DNA of 64,000 nucleotides from Myroides phaeus (GCF_900099675.1 NZ_FNDQ01000003.1:124001-188000); one strand, 5' to 3'. Counted from the stretch's first letter, positions 17,312 to 26,326 are shown. The notes: generated by a model from the letters alone, not told the origin. Program-made: numbers and translations.

Positions 17312-18373
17312 TTAAGCTAACATTTCGTCAACTTCTGTTTTAAAATTGTCATTACCATTGCGCTGATCAAAACGATTAGCATAGTCATAAGCTATATCTT
17401 TAAAATAAACATATAACTCACCTAAATCATACTCACCGCTTTCTTGGTAATATGGAAGTAGTGACGACAACTCCAGTCTTTGTTTACCACCTTTTTTCAT
17501 AAGTGGTGCCATATATTTAGCAAAATTAAAAATATGTAGATCCTCTGCTCCTAATTGCCAATCTGCAATCTTTTCAAAAAATGTCCAAGTATCAGGGTGA
17601 TTTTTTTTGTGCATATAAGCAACTAATAATCCCATTGAATACCCAACAGAACTATCATATTGATCGTGTGCGTGATACTCCTCCATTGCTTTGTCAAAAT
17701 AGATACTCGCTCTATCATCTCCTGCTTGTTCTAACCAATAAGCAAAACAGCAAAATGTTTGAAAAGGCATTGAATAACACGTCAGTTTTTTATTAATCAA
17801 ATCTTGCGCTTTGATTAGAGACTCTTCAATAAATCCTTGATACAATAGCGTTTCTACCTTTGTATCTAATTCACAAGCCGGACAATTAGTCATATCATCT
17901 ATGATTTCAGCATCAGCTAAATCAATGTACTCTTGTGCCTTTTTATAATCTCTAAGGTGTAATGACAAACCAGTCATAACATTATAATAAGCGCGAAGAC
18001 TAAAACCATTCTTAACTAAACGGCGTTTTAAATCTTCTCCTATCTCTAAAACCTGCTCCATTGGAATAGCTGAACTGCGATAAGCAGAACAAAACATCCA
18101 TTTATATTCCCATAAAAAATCAGCCTCATCGAAGTAGTCGTCATTTTCATCACTTGCATTTAAAATCCAAGCAAAAGCAGGAAAACTCTCCTCACATTTA
18201 GAAGTATTGCGCTCTTGTCTAATTAAGTCCAAACGCAAGTCAAACCCCCAATCTATATCATTATGTTTATCCGCAATTGCAATTGCCTCTTTTAAAGCCT
18301 TTACTCTATCTGAAAAATTCTGCAAATCATCCAGCTTTAATAAAATCTTTTGAATCTCTAAATTATAACTCAT
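17312..18373 (-). CDS. Helical repeat protein of the HSP90-linked paralog family, copy 2
   Basis: 353 residues, cytoplasmic. Same landmarks as copy 3: EAIAIADKHNDIDWGFDLR, AFAWILNASDEND, and the end block LPYYQESGEYDLGELYVYFK plus RFDQRNGNDNF. The middle again shows TPR-like helix pairs (YKKAQEYIDLADAEI, RASIYFDKAMEEY). It starts four bases after the stop of copy 1, so the two are translated from one message. No catalytic motif is apparent; the strictly kept RFDxRNGN block is the most likely functional site of the family. Confidence 0.7.
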   Translation of the reverse strand: MSYNLEIQKILLKLDDLQNFSDRVKALKEAIAIADKHNDIDWGFDLRLDLIRQERNTSKCEESFPAFAWILNASDENDDYFDEADFLWEYKWMFCSAYRSSAIPMEQVLEIGEDLKRRLVKNGFSLRAYYNVMTGLSLHLRDYKKAQEYIDLADAEIIDDMTNCPACELDTKVETLLYQGFIEESLIKAQDLINKKLTCYSMPFQTFCCFAYWLEQAGDDRASIYFDKAMEEYHAHDQYDSSVGYSMGLLVAYMHKKNHPDTWTFFEKIADWQLGAEDLHIFNFAKYMAPLMKKGGKQRLELSSLLPYYQESGEYDLGELYVYFKDIAYDYANRFDQRNGNDNFKTEVDEMLA

Positions 18374-18377
18374 CCTT

Positions 18378-19454
18378 TTATTTTTTTGGTTGGTTTTCTT
18401 CTTGTAATTGCTTCAGCTCAGTACAGCAATGATTATTGCCATTTCTTTGATCGAATTTAGTAGAAAACGACTCTGCTATAGAATAATAATAAGCCGCTAA
18501 CACTGCTAAATCATAAATTCCTTCTTGTTTATAATAAGGCTGTTTAGGTGATATTTTTAATTCTCTTACACCTCCTTTTAAAAACACCGCAGCAATATGT
18601 TGACTAAAAGCCATTTGTAAAAAATCCTCTGCCCCCACTTGCCAATCTACTACTAATTCAAACATACTATAAAGAAGTTCGTCTTCTAACAAGTGTAATG
18701 TGTAAATAAACCTTGTCATACTAAACAACATCGAACTATTTACCCCCTCTACCTTATAAAATGCTTCCTTTGCTTTCTCTAAATAAATAGAAGCACGACT
18801 ATCACCTTTTCTTGCCATAAAATAGGCCATTGCACAATAGCTTTCAAAAGGTAATGAAAATGCAGAAAGCTTCTTTAGTTCCATTTGATTAGCTAAATAT
18901 ATAGCCTCATCAAAGTCTCCTATAATAGATGCTCTTTCTACAGAATAATCATACTCTACCACCTCATCTTCGTCATCTTCTTTAGGTTCAAGTTTTGCTA
19001 AATCTATATACTCACATCCTTTTGCAACATCTCCTCTATTCTGAGCAAATTCAGCCAAACAAAAGTATAGCCCTCGCTTACTCATTCCGTTTTTCTCTAA
19101 ACGCCTTTCTAAGTCAAGCGCTACAGTATGGGTGTGTTCTAAAGGAATATTTGTATTACAATTCACTGCTCCAAGCATCCACTCATATAAACCTAAAAAC
19201 TCAGCATCTGAAAACTCCTCAGGATATTCATCACACACATTCAAGATCCAAGCAAAAGCAGCCGGACTATGAATACACATAGACGTTGCACTTTCTTTTC
19301 TTATTAAATAACTGCGCAAATCAACTCCCCAATCCAGATCATTGTGTTTATCTGCAATTTGAATTGCTTGCTGTAACAAAGCAATACAACGATCGTAATC
19401 GCTGTAATGCTCTTCTATTTCTAAAGCTAACTTTTGTATTTGTAATCGATACAT
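18378..19454 (-). CDS. Helical repeat protein of the HSP90-linked paralog family, copy 1
   Basis: 358 residues, the most diverged of the three (LQQAIQIADKHNDLDWGVDLR, AFAWILNVCDEYPE, then QPYYKQEGIYDLAVLAAYYY and KFDQRNGNNHC). It also has an acidic insertion PKEDDEDEVVEYDY near residue 170. Its start codon overlaps the HSP90-family stop codon by one base (shared base 19454), a sign of coupled translation and of fixed stoichiometry with that ATPase. TPR-like helix pairs fill the centre (SRASIYLEKAKEAFYK). I do not recognise a named family. Confidence 0.7.
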   Translation of the reverse strand: MYRLQIQKLALEIEEHYSDYDRCIALLQQAIQIADKHNDLDWGVDLRSYLIRKESATSMCIHSPAAFAWILNVCDEYPEEFSDAEFLGLYEWMLGAVNCNTNIPLEHTHTVALDLERRLEKNGMSKRGLYFCLAEFAQNRGDVAKGCEYIDLAKLEPKEDDEDEVVEYDYSVERASIIGDFDEAIYLANQMELKKLSAFSLPFESYCAMAYFMARKGDSRASIYLEKAKEAFYKVEGVNSSMLFSMTRFIYTLHLLEDELLYSMFELVVDWQVGAEDFLQMAFSQHIAAVFLKGGVRELKISPKQPYYKQEGIYDLAVLAAYYYSIAESFSTKFDQRNGNNHCCTELKQLQEENQPKK

Positions 19455-21232
19455 TAAAACTTAGGTAAAAAATTAGACATACCTAAGATCATAAACTGAT
19501 ACAAAGCATCATTAAACGTATCCATCTCTTTTTTATTGATTGTATATCCACCCAACATTAATGCTTGAACGTACAACACATTGATTAATGCTTCAAACAA
19601 CTCTTGATCGTCAATATGCATAACTTTCGTTACCAAATCACTTTGTTGATTAAAACACAACGTCGGCATTACTTCCTCTTTTTTCTTAAAATGATGTAAA
19701 GTCGACGCAAAAGGATTTGACGTTTGAGAAAGACTCTGAATATTCTTAGAAGCTATTGCATCTTCATTAGCTATATAGATAGCTGTTGTATCTTTTGGTT
19801 CAAAGCGCTTAACTTCAGCTCTACAAAAATGCTTCTTCAAGATTTTATTAGCCGCTAATACAAACTTTTCAATCAACTCTTCAGATTCAACTGCATCTTC
19901 AAACTCCTCCAGAATATCATTTGGATTAATTTTCTCTATGCTTAACTCAGGATGACTGCGCTTAATTTTTTCAATTAAATCTGTTTCATAACTATAAGCA
20001 GCATTAATCACTAATTTCTTTTGAGAACCAGCAATACGTCTTATCTGTCTAAAATCATCTAAAGAAGGCGTAAAGTATATTTTATCTACAGACTCTTTGA
20101 TATCCCCAAAAGCAAGCATCCCTTGATTGGTTTCAAAAGGTAAATAATCCTCAAATAAGTTCATTATCTCAGAATCAGATGCCGCCAATGCCTTAATAAA
20201 CATATGGTGAATATTGATTATCTTTTCTAAGGTATCAATGTCTGTTAGAGATAATGACTTCAAATAGTCTTTAAAACAAACACTCAACTCTTTCTTCGTT
20301 TCTTGAAGAACCGTATTATTCATTAACGACTCTCTTGACGCTGTTGGTTGTAAAGCATTGGCATTAATTACACAACGTACAAAAGAAGTCCACTCTGGCA
20401 ATAAATTACTTGCTTGATCACACAAATACATTCTTTTCAAGAATATTTTATGCTCTTTTGTAGCAGTTGTGTTTACTTTATTAGGAATAATAAAAGCAAC
20501 TCCTTGTAGTTCTCCAGCATCAGACTGTAATCGGAAAACATCTAAAAACTTTGTTTTAAATACTTCCTTTCCGTAAACTAAAAGTTCTTCTTTTGTACTT
20601 TCTGGATCTAACCAAACAGGATTACCATTTAATATTTGATCTACTTCACCGTTCTCAATTAAATTTACTTCAATTGGTAAAGCACTTCCGTAAAACAATA
20701 TATTTTGTTTAACCTCATCTTTTTTAAACAAGGACATCCAAGCCTTCTTTGCATCCAAGATTACTTTTGTTCCAACCTCTGGAAGTAAGTCAATCATTTC
20801 AACATTATAAGTACCATCTGCTCTTCCTGTCCAACGAACAGACTCCTCTCTATAAAGAGAACGAGATTCAACAACAATAGCTTCACTTACTACTAAACAA
20901 GATAACAGACCAATACCAAACTTTCCTATTAAGTCTTTATCTGCTAATTCACCTCTTTTAGAACTCTGTCCAATCACAGATAAAAATTGGTGAACATCCT
21001 CTTGTGTTAGTCCAACACCATTGTCTTGGAATATTAATCGATCACCTTCAAAAGTAACATTAATAGCCCCTTTAAACTGTTCATCTATACCTTTGCGTAC
21101 AGTAACAGCATCCATTCCATTTTGCAATAATTCCCTGATAAAAACTGTTGGCGAGCTATAAATATGCTCTGACAACAGTTCTATCATTCCTTTCATATTT
21201 ACTTGAAACTGATATTGTTTCTTATCTTCCAT
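19454..21232 (-). CDS. HSP90-family ATPase (HtpG-like, PRK14083-type)
   Basis: 592 residues, shorter than house-keeping HtpG (about 620-630). The N-terminal Bergerat ATP site is complete: RELLQNGMDA with Glu34, Asn38 and Asp41; DNGVGL at 70-75; GKFGIG at 103-108. The middle-domain arginine that contacts ATP gamma-phosphate in HSP90 is present as Arg300 (TASRESLMNN). It should therefore bind and hydrolyse ATP. The C-terminal third is diverged and ends SNFLPKF, without the eukaryotic MEEVD tail for TPR co-chaperones. It overlaps by one base with both neighbours (a SEL1-repeat gene upstream, a TPR-like paralog downstream), so it probably acts with them. Client unknown. Confidence 0.85.
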   Translation of the reverse strand: MEDKKQYQFQVNMKGMIELLSEHIYSSPTVFIRELLQNGMDAVTVRKGIDEQFKGAINVTFEGDRLIFQDNGVGLTQEDVHQFLSVIGQSSKRGELADKDLIGKFGIGLLSCLVVSEAIVVESRSLYREESVRWTGRADGTYNVEMIDLLPEVGTKVILDAKKAWMSLFKKDEVKQNILFYGSALPIEVNLIENGEVDQILNGNPVWLDPESTKEELLVYGKEVFKTKFLDVFRLQSDAGELQGVAFIIPNKVNTTATKEHKIFLKRMYLCDQASNLLPEWTSFVRCVINANALQPTASRESLMNNTVLQETKKELSVCFKDYLKSLSLTDIDTLEKIINIHHMFIKALAASDSEIMNLFEDYLPFETNQGMLAFGDIKESVDKIYFTPSLDDFRQIRRIAGSQKKLVINAAYSYETDLIEKIKRSHPELSIEKINPNDILEEFEDAVESEELIEKFVLAANKILKKHFCRAEVKRFEPKDTTAIYIANEDAIASKNIQSLSQTSNPFASTLHHFKKKEEVMPTLCFNQQSDLVTKVMHIDDQELFEALINVLYVQALMLGGYTINKKEMDTFNDALYQFMILGMSNFLPKF

Positions 21233-23754
21233 TATCTTCTTCTTTTACGAGGTCCTCCTACAATTTTTTGAGCATCTTCATTTCCATTTTCAGCTGCTTG
21301 CTGATACCATTGCATTGCTTGCTCATCACTTTGAGGAACACCCTCTCCTTTTAAATAACAATTTGCTAATTCATACTGTGCACTGTCAATACCTGCTTCT
21401 GCAGCTTGAATTAAATAACTTACCCCATATTCAGGATCTTTATCTGTCCCTTCTCCTTTGATAAGCATTGTTCCAACATAACTTACTGCATCCATATAAC
21501 TATTGTCAGCAACTGTTTTTAAATAGTAAAATGCCTCTACTAAATCCTTATCTACACCATTACCATAGTAGTAACATAATCCTAATCTAAACATTGCTGC
21601 ATCATAATGACGCTCAGCCGCTGCTTTATAAGCTTGGAAAGCTTTTTTATCATCTTTTTCAACTCCAAAACCAAACTGATAACAAATACCTATTCCCTCT
21701 GAAATATAATCTCTCTCCTCAGCCATTTTGTAATATTCAAAAGACTTTTCATATTCTTGATCCGGTCCATAACCATATAAATAATAGTCTCCTAAAGCTA
21801 ACATTCCTAAAGGCGAACCATTTTCTACCGCTTTTTCAAACCACTTCTTTCCTTCTTCACTATTTCTATCTTCTAAATAACCATATGAATAGTAAACACC
21901 AACTTTATATTGTGCATAACTAAAACCTGCTTCAGCTCCTTCTAACATATATTCAAATGCTTTAGCGTAATTTGGCTCACCTCCATTTACACCTTCTTCA
22001 TAGAACAAAGCGATATCAACATTAGCATCTACAAAACCAAGATCTAATGCTTTCTCAAATAATTCAAAAGCCATTTCTTCATTTTTCTCACCTCCTATTC
22101 CATAACGATAGAAACGTGCTAAATGATAAACTCCCTCTGCAATATCATTATCTGCAGCAATCTGGAAATACTTACGAGCTTCCTCTAAGTTTGGTTCTCC
22201 TGCAGCACCATCTTCACTCATAAAACCTAAACGCAAGGCTGCAAAGAAATACTCATTGTTTAAAGCATCAATATACAAAGCTTGTGCCTCCTCTGCATTA
22301 GCATCCACACCTTCCCCTCTCTCCAACATCATCGCCAACTCAACTTTACAGTAGTTAGATCCGTGCTGTTCTATTCCTTGTTGATAATAAGCAATTGCTT
22401 TTTCTGTATTAGGTTCTCCTGCATATCCATAACGATTATACTTACCTGCATATTCCAAGCCCATTCCGTTATTTCTTTCAGCAGATAATTCAAAATACTC
22501 AAGTGCCTTCTCATAATTTGGTTCATCTTCAAACTCTGCATTTTGATAAGCAATACCTAAGCGATAAGGCGCATAATCACTACCTAATTTAGTAGCCTCT
22601 TCTAACAAAGCTTTCGCTTCCACTACATTGCTTTCAATCTCATCTGAATCTAACAAAACATAAGCCTTTTCAGACATTGCTCTTTCAAAACCGTTCTCAA
22701 TTGCTCTATCTAAATATCCCAGTCCTTTTTCAATATCTTTATATTCCTCATTGTATAGACGAATGGTTGCTAATTCTAACAAAGCTTCATTTGAATCATA
22801 AGCAACTGTTTTCTCTAATAGAGCAACTGCAGTTTTAAAGTCTCTTTCTCCTCCATTAAGAGGGTACAAATAACTATACGCAAGTACAAAACCACTATAT
22901 ACAATTCCGTAATCGAAAGCATAATCAAGTAAATCACGTCCTCTTTCAACAGTATATCCCAAACTTTCAAATCGTCCATTACAGCACATCATTCCTAATA
23001 AATAAGCGGAGTAAGCACTTTTATTGGCAATCCCTTCTTCTAATACCTCTGCAGCTTTAGCATCTTGCTCTTCTCTTAAGTAATAATCAGCTAAAACATA
23101 TAATCCTTTCTTTTGATTGTGTAATAAGTCTGAATATTTTTCAATAACCTGCCATCCTTCCTCTGGAGAATTACAGCTACGAAACTCTATATTCAATAAA
23201 AACAACTCCCCTGCAGCAATCTTTGTATTTGCTACAACGTGCTGTAACAATTGCAAACCTTCATCTTGATTCTGTTCATATCCTAAGTTGCCATAATATT
23301 TACTATACCCTACATGACAAGTACATAAGTCATCTCCTAATTCATATCCTTTTTGTAAATATCCTTTTGCAATCTCGTCATCTTTATAGCTAAAACGCGC
23401 ATTTAAAAACAACTCATATTGAAACCCATAAGCTCTTGTAAAACCTTGGTTTATAAATAAATTATTTAACTCTCTAACATCTGTAAACCAAGTAGCATAG
23501 TCCTCTGCATTTAAAGACATACTACTATGAACACAATTAGAATCTTCATTTAATTGAATATATAATTCTTCTATTACTTCATTACTTTTTGCTTCTTTAA
23601 CCGCTAACAGACATATTCCATAAGCTTTATACCATTGATTAGGATCATTATAATCATTTACTTCTATAAATGATTTTGCTTGCTCTGTAAGTGATACACT
23701 ATCAACCGCAAAGTCATTTACGTAGCTTTTATATTCATTAAAAGAATTTCTCAT
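21232..23754 (-). CDS. Large SEL1-repeat (TPR-like) protein
   Basis: 840 residues from the ATG at 23754; a frame to 23799 exists but would begin at the predicted transcription start, so the shorter form is preferred. The protein is a chain of SEL1 repeats of about 35-38 residues from about residue 110 to the end (pattern A..Y...A...G...A...LG..Y..G.GV..D...A), for example YGNGVDKDLVEAFYYLKTVAD. It ends in a basic GGPRKRRR. No signal peptide. SEL1 repeats are scaffolds for protein contacts. First gene of the HSP90 operon; the following start overlaps its stop by one base. Confidence 0.85.
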   Translation of the reverse strand: MRNSFNEYKSYVNDFAVDSVSLTEQAKSFIEVNDYNDPNQWYKAYGICLLAVKEAKSNEVIEELYIQLNEDSNCVHSSMSLNAEDYATWFTDVRELNNLFINQGFTRAYGFQYELFLNARFSYKDDEIAKGYLQKGYELGDDLCTCHVGYSKYYGNLGYEQNQDEGLQLLQHVVANTKIAAGELFLLNIEFRSCNSPEEGWQVIEKYSDLLHNQKKGLYVLADYYLREEQDAKAAEVLEEGIANKSAYSAYLLGMMCCNGRFESLGYTVERGRDLLDYAFDYGIVYSGFVLAYSYLYPLNGGERDFKTAVALLEKTVAYDSNEALLELATIRLYNEEYKDIEKGLGYLDRAIENGFERAMSEKAYVLLDSDEIESNVVEAKALLEEATKLGSDYAPYRLGIAYQNAEFEDEPNYEKALEYFELSAERNNGMGLEYAGKYNRYGYAGEPNTEKAIAYYQQGIEQHGSNYCKVELAMMLERGEGVDANAEEAQALYIDALNNEYFFAALRLGFMSEDGAAGEPNLEEARKYFQIAADNDIAEGVYHLARFYRYGIGGEKNEEMAFELFEKALDLGFVDANVDIALFYEEGVNGGEPNYAKAFEYMLEGAEAGFSYAQYKVGVYYSYGYLEDRNSEEGKKWFEKAVENGSPLGMLALGDYYLYGYGPDQEYEKSFEYYKMAEERDYISEGIGICYQFGFGVEKDDKKAFQAYKAAAERHYDAAMFRLGLCYYYGNGVDKDLVEAFYYLKTVADNSYMDAVSYVGTMLIKGEGTDKDPEYGVSYLIQAAEAGIDSAQYELANCYLKGEGVPQSDEQAMQWYQQAAENGNEDAQKIVGGPRKRRR

Positions 23755-23805
23755 AATTGTCTGTTTTATTGTTTTTTGTAAACTAAATATCATTCTCAAC
23801 TAACA

Positions 23806-23813
23806 CAAATGTA
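23806..23813 (-). promoter_or_regulatory. -7 promoter element (TACATTTG, minus strand) of the SEL1/HSP90 operon
   Basis: Exact TAnnTTTG. The expected transcript start near 23799 leaves a 45-base leader before the ATG at 23754, which is why I chose that start. Confidence 0.6.
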
Positions 23814-23994
23814 AGAAAATGACATTCAATAAAAGTCATCATTATGACTAAGCATAATTTCTATAATTGTGGATTACTAAAATATTTACAATATTTCAAT
23901 ATGACACTACAAAATCAATAAAAAACAGAAGTGATGAATAAATTACACCAAGAAAAGAATAACCAAGAAGATCTAAACCGATAAAAATTAACGA

Positions 23995-25206
23995 TTATTT
24001 GTTTGCTTGCAAATAGTTATGATTCACACGAGACGACGCTATTAACGACGCTATCAATCCTAAGAAAATGATTGACACAAACACTAAAACTAAGTTCATT
24101 AAATTGAACTCAACAGGATAAGCCATTCCCTCTCTAATTGAGATAAACTGAAAATGTGCTTGAAGTAAAACAAAAACAACTCCTAAAAAAACACCTATAA
24201 AACTTCCTAAACCACAAATAATCATTCCCTGAAATAAGAATATTTTTCTTAAATCAGTTAGTGGTGTCCCAAGTTCGTTTAAGGTTTTAATATTAGATTG
24301 TTTCTCTAAAATAATCATAATCATTGCTCCCACTAAAGTAAAAAGAGCCATTATAACTACTAACACAAAAATAAGATAAACAACAAGGTTCTCTGTATTC
24401 AACATACGATACAAACCATCATTTTGTTGTGCTCTATTCTTGATAATAAAATTTTCTCCCAATACTTCTTGTACCTTACTTATCGCTTTACTTTCAGATA
24501 CATTATCCGCTATAGCAAGCTCAAGATTAGTAACCTCATTGGCAGGAATAAACAATAAGTCTCTCGCAACATCAATGTCTACGAATACATACTTATCATC
24601 TATGTCATCGTTTTGTAAAATATAAACACCGGTAGGGTTTAAAGTCTTTTTAATAAACGCATCTTCTGGATTATTAATCACCCCTTTACCTGGTTTCATT
24701 GCTAAAGCTTCAAAAGCATTTTCAGTGTCAAAAAGCCCCATTGAAAGCACAGCACTAATGCCGATACCTACAACAGTTTCATCTGAATCTGCTTCAAGCC
24801 AATTACCATATTCTACTTTACTCTCGAAATCGCTAACATTTGAATAGTCAGAATCTACGCCTTTTATTGTAGAAACTGTTTGTTTTTCTTTAAAAGAAAA
24901 TAAAAGGCGGTCTTCTACTACTTTAGCAACTCCTTTAAAATAACCTGAATCTTCTAAGTCTAAAATCTGTTTGTCTTCCACTACAAAGCTTTTGCCTTTT
25001 TCGCTATACACTTTTAAGTCTGGATCAAGATCATTGACAAACGAAAGACTAAAACTCCTTAACCCACTAAACACAGACAAAACAATAAACATAGCCATAG
25101 CACTGACAACAATTCCAATGGAAGCTATTGCAGTAATAACGTTTATCGCTTTGCTCTTGCTTTTACTAAAAGCATATCGTTTAGCTATGTAAAGAGAAAA
25201 CTTCAA
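23995..25206 (-). CDS. FtsX/LolC-LolE-type ABC transporter permease
   Basis: 403 residues. One membrane helix near residues 20-48 (AINVITAIASIGIVVSAMAMFIVLSVF in part), a periplasmic domain of about 220 residues, then three helices in the C-terminal FtsX core (LVVYLIFVLVVIMALFTLVGA, GMIICGLGSFIGVFLGVVFV, LVLVFVSIIFLGLIASL). This is the layout of lipoprotein-release permeases that pull lipoproteins from the inner membrane with an ATPase such as LolD. The ATPase is not beside it. It starts directly after rbfA, one base after that stop, so the two share a message. Confidence 0.85.
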   Translation of the reverse strand: MKFSLYIAKRYAFSKSKSKAINVITAIASIGIVVSAMAMFIVLSVFSGLRSFSLSFVNDLDPDLKVYSEKGKSFVVEDKQILDLEDSGYFKGVAKVVEDRLLFSFKEKQTVSTIKGVDSDYSNVSDFESKVEYGNWLEADSDETVVGIGISAVLSMGLFDTENAFEALAMKPGKGVINNPEDAFIKKTLNPTGVYILQNDDIDDKYVFVDIDVARDLLFIPANEVTNLELAIADNVSESKAISKVQEVLGENFIIKNRAQQNDGLYRMLNTENLVVYLIFVLVVIMALFTLVGAMIMIILEKQSNIKTLNELGTPLTDLRKIFLFQGMIICGLGSFIGVFLGVVFVLLQAHFQFISIREGMAYPVEFNLMNLVLVFVSIIFLGLIASLIASSRVNHNYLQANK

Positions 25207-25207
25207 A

Positions 25208-25600
25208 TTATTTTTTCTTTCTTTTTACTAATAAATCACGGTCAGTGATTGGATTTTCTTCACCTTTTAAAGCCTTATCGATTTGGTCAATATACTCTAA
25301 ACTATCGTCGATATAGAAAACTAAATCTGGAACTTTTCTCAATTGGTGTTTTACTCTTTGTGCTAACTCGTGTTTAATTAACGGAGCATTTGATTGAATT
25401 GCTTTCAATAATTCAGGACCTTTCTCTGAAGGAAAGATGCTTAAGTATACTCTTGAAATTGATAAGTCAGTTGTAATACTAACTTTAGAAACCGAAATTA
25501 TCAAGTTTGATAATCCGTTCTTACGTACCTCTCCTTGCAAGATATCAACGATATCCTTTTGCAACAAGGTCCCCATCTTCTTTTGTCTATTTGTTTCCAT
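25208..25600 (-). CDS. rbfA: 30S ribosome-binding factor A
   Basis: 130 residues from the ATG at 25600; ten extra codons are open upstream but lie across the promoter element. The sequence follows RbfA: MGTLLQKDIVDIL, then VSISRVYLSIFPS-like strand (DLSISRVYLSIFPSEK), and RVKHQLRKVPDLVFYIDDSLEY with the KH-type fold ending. It helps mature the 16S rRNA 5' end in the small subunit, especially in the cold. First gene of a two-gene unit with the permease. Confidence 0.9.
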   Translation of the reverse strand: METNRQKKMGTLLQKDIVDILQGEVRKNGLSNLIISVSKVSITTDLSISRVYLSIFPSEKGPELLKAIQSNAPLIKHELAQRVKHQLRKVPDLVFYIDDSLEYIDQIDKALKGEENPITDRDLLVKRKKK

Positions 25601-25604
25601 AGTG

Positions 25605-25612
25605 CAAAAATA
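25605..25612 (-). promoter_or_regulatory. -7 promoter element (TATTTTTG, minus strand) for rbfA
   Basis: Exact consensus only five bases before the ATG at 25600, so the message would be leaderless or nearly so. Confidence 0.5.
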
Positions 25613-25637
25613 CAATTTTTTGCATATCAAAGTTTTT

Positions 25638-25645
25638 TATCTTTG
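25638..25645 (+). promoter_or_regulatory. -7 promoter element (TATCTTTG) for mce
   Basis: Exact TAnnTTTG 24 bases before the mce ATG; a TTTG at 25619-25622 is a weak, closely spaced -33 candidate. It lies beside the divergent rbfA promoter. Confidence 0.55.
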
Positions 25646-25668
25646 TTTATCAACCCAAAAAAACTGAA

Positions 25669-26070
25669 ATGAAAAAAATTGAACATATTGGTATTGCTGT
25701 AAAAGACTTACAAGCTTCTAATGCATTGTTTGAAAAACTATTTGGAGCTCCAGCTTACAAAGAAGAGAGTGTAGAAAGTGAAGGTGTAAAAACTTCTTTT
25801 TTTATGAATGGTCCAAACAAAATAGAGCTATTAGAAGCTATAAATCCAGATAGTCCAATTGCTAAATTTCTTGAGAAAAAAGGAGAAGGAATTCATCACA
25901 TCGCTTTTGATGTTGAAGATATTGAGGCAGAAATGAAAAGACTTTCCGATGAAGGCTTTATCGTTTTAAACGAAAAACCTAAAAAAGGTGCTGATAATAA
26001 ATTAGTTGCATTCTTACACCCTAAAACCACAAACGGAGTATTGATTGAACTATGTCAAGAAATCAAATAA
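25669..26070 (+). CDS. mce: Methylmalonyl-CoA epimerase
   Basis: 133 residues, standard length. VOC-fold protein: opening MKKIEHIGIAVKDL with the metal-binding His6, then IHHIAFDVEDIE with a second His region and KTTNGVLIELCQE with the C-terminal Glu ligand. It interconverts the (R) and (S) forms of methylmalonyl-CoA in the propionate/odd-chain pathway. The methylmalonyl-CoA mutase genes are not in the window. Own promoter; two tRNA genes follow. Confidence 0.93.
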   Translation: MKKIEHIGIAVKDLQASNALFEKLFGAPAYKEESVESEGVKTSFFMNGPNKIELLEAINPDSPIAKFLEKKGEGIHHIAFDVEDIEAEMKRLSDEGFIVLNEKPKKGADNKLVAFLHPKTTNGVLIELCQEIK

Positions 26071-26107
26071 ATGCTAAAAATTTCTTGCATAAACCAATAA
26101 AACGGAG

Positions 26108-26115
26108 TAATATTG
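26108..26115 (+). promoter_or_regulatory. Possible tRNA promoter element TAATATTG
   Basis: One mismatch to TAnnTTTG, 26 bases before the first tRNA gene. Confidence 0.3.
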
Positions 26116-26140
26116 CACTCGTCAAATTATGTTTGACACT

Positions 26141-26214
26141 GGTCCTATAACTCAGCTGGTTAGAGTAGCTGACTCATAATCAGCAAGTCCCTGGTTCGAG
26201 CCCAGGTGGGACCA
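26141..26214 (+). tRNA. tRNA with CAT anticodon (Met, or Ile2), copy 1
   Basis: 74 bases. Acceptor GGTCCTA pairs with TGGGACC (one G-T), discriminator A, no encoded CCA. The anticodon loop is CTCATAA inside stem GCTGA/TCAGC. The CAT anticodon is shared by elongator Met and by lysidine-modified Ile2; I cannot separate them by eye. Confidence 0.93.
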
Positions 26215-26246
26215 CGATTACAATTTACAGGTCAATTCAATAGACC

Positions 26247-26320
26247 GGTCCTATAACTCAGCTGGTTAGAGTAGCTGACTCATAATCAGCAAGTCCCTGG
26301 TTCGAGCCCAGGTGGGACCA
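26247..26320 (+). tRNA. tRNA with CAT anticodon (Met, or Ile2), copy 2
   Basis: Identical in all 74 bases to copy 1, 32 bases downstream, probably cut from the same precursor. A strong terminator follows. Confidence 0.93.
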
Positions 26321-26326
26321 CAAAAG

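Noticed and set aside
18995..19468. Plus-strand frames inside the paralog cluster
   Set aside because: They are antisense to well-supported genes and have no recognisable protein features.
19454..21232. MEEVD-type TPR-docking tail on the HSP90 protein
   Set aside because: The protein ends SNFLPKF; no such tail is present, so contact with the repeat proteins would need another surface.
26141..26320. Tandem tRNA copies as an attL/attR pair
   Set aside because: Only 32 bases lie between them, so they cannot flank an element; simple gene duplication.
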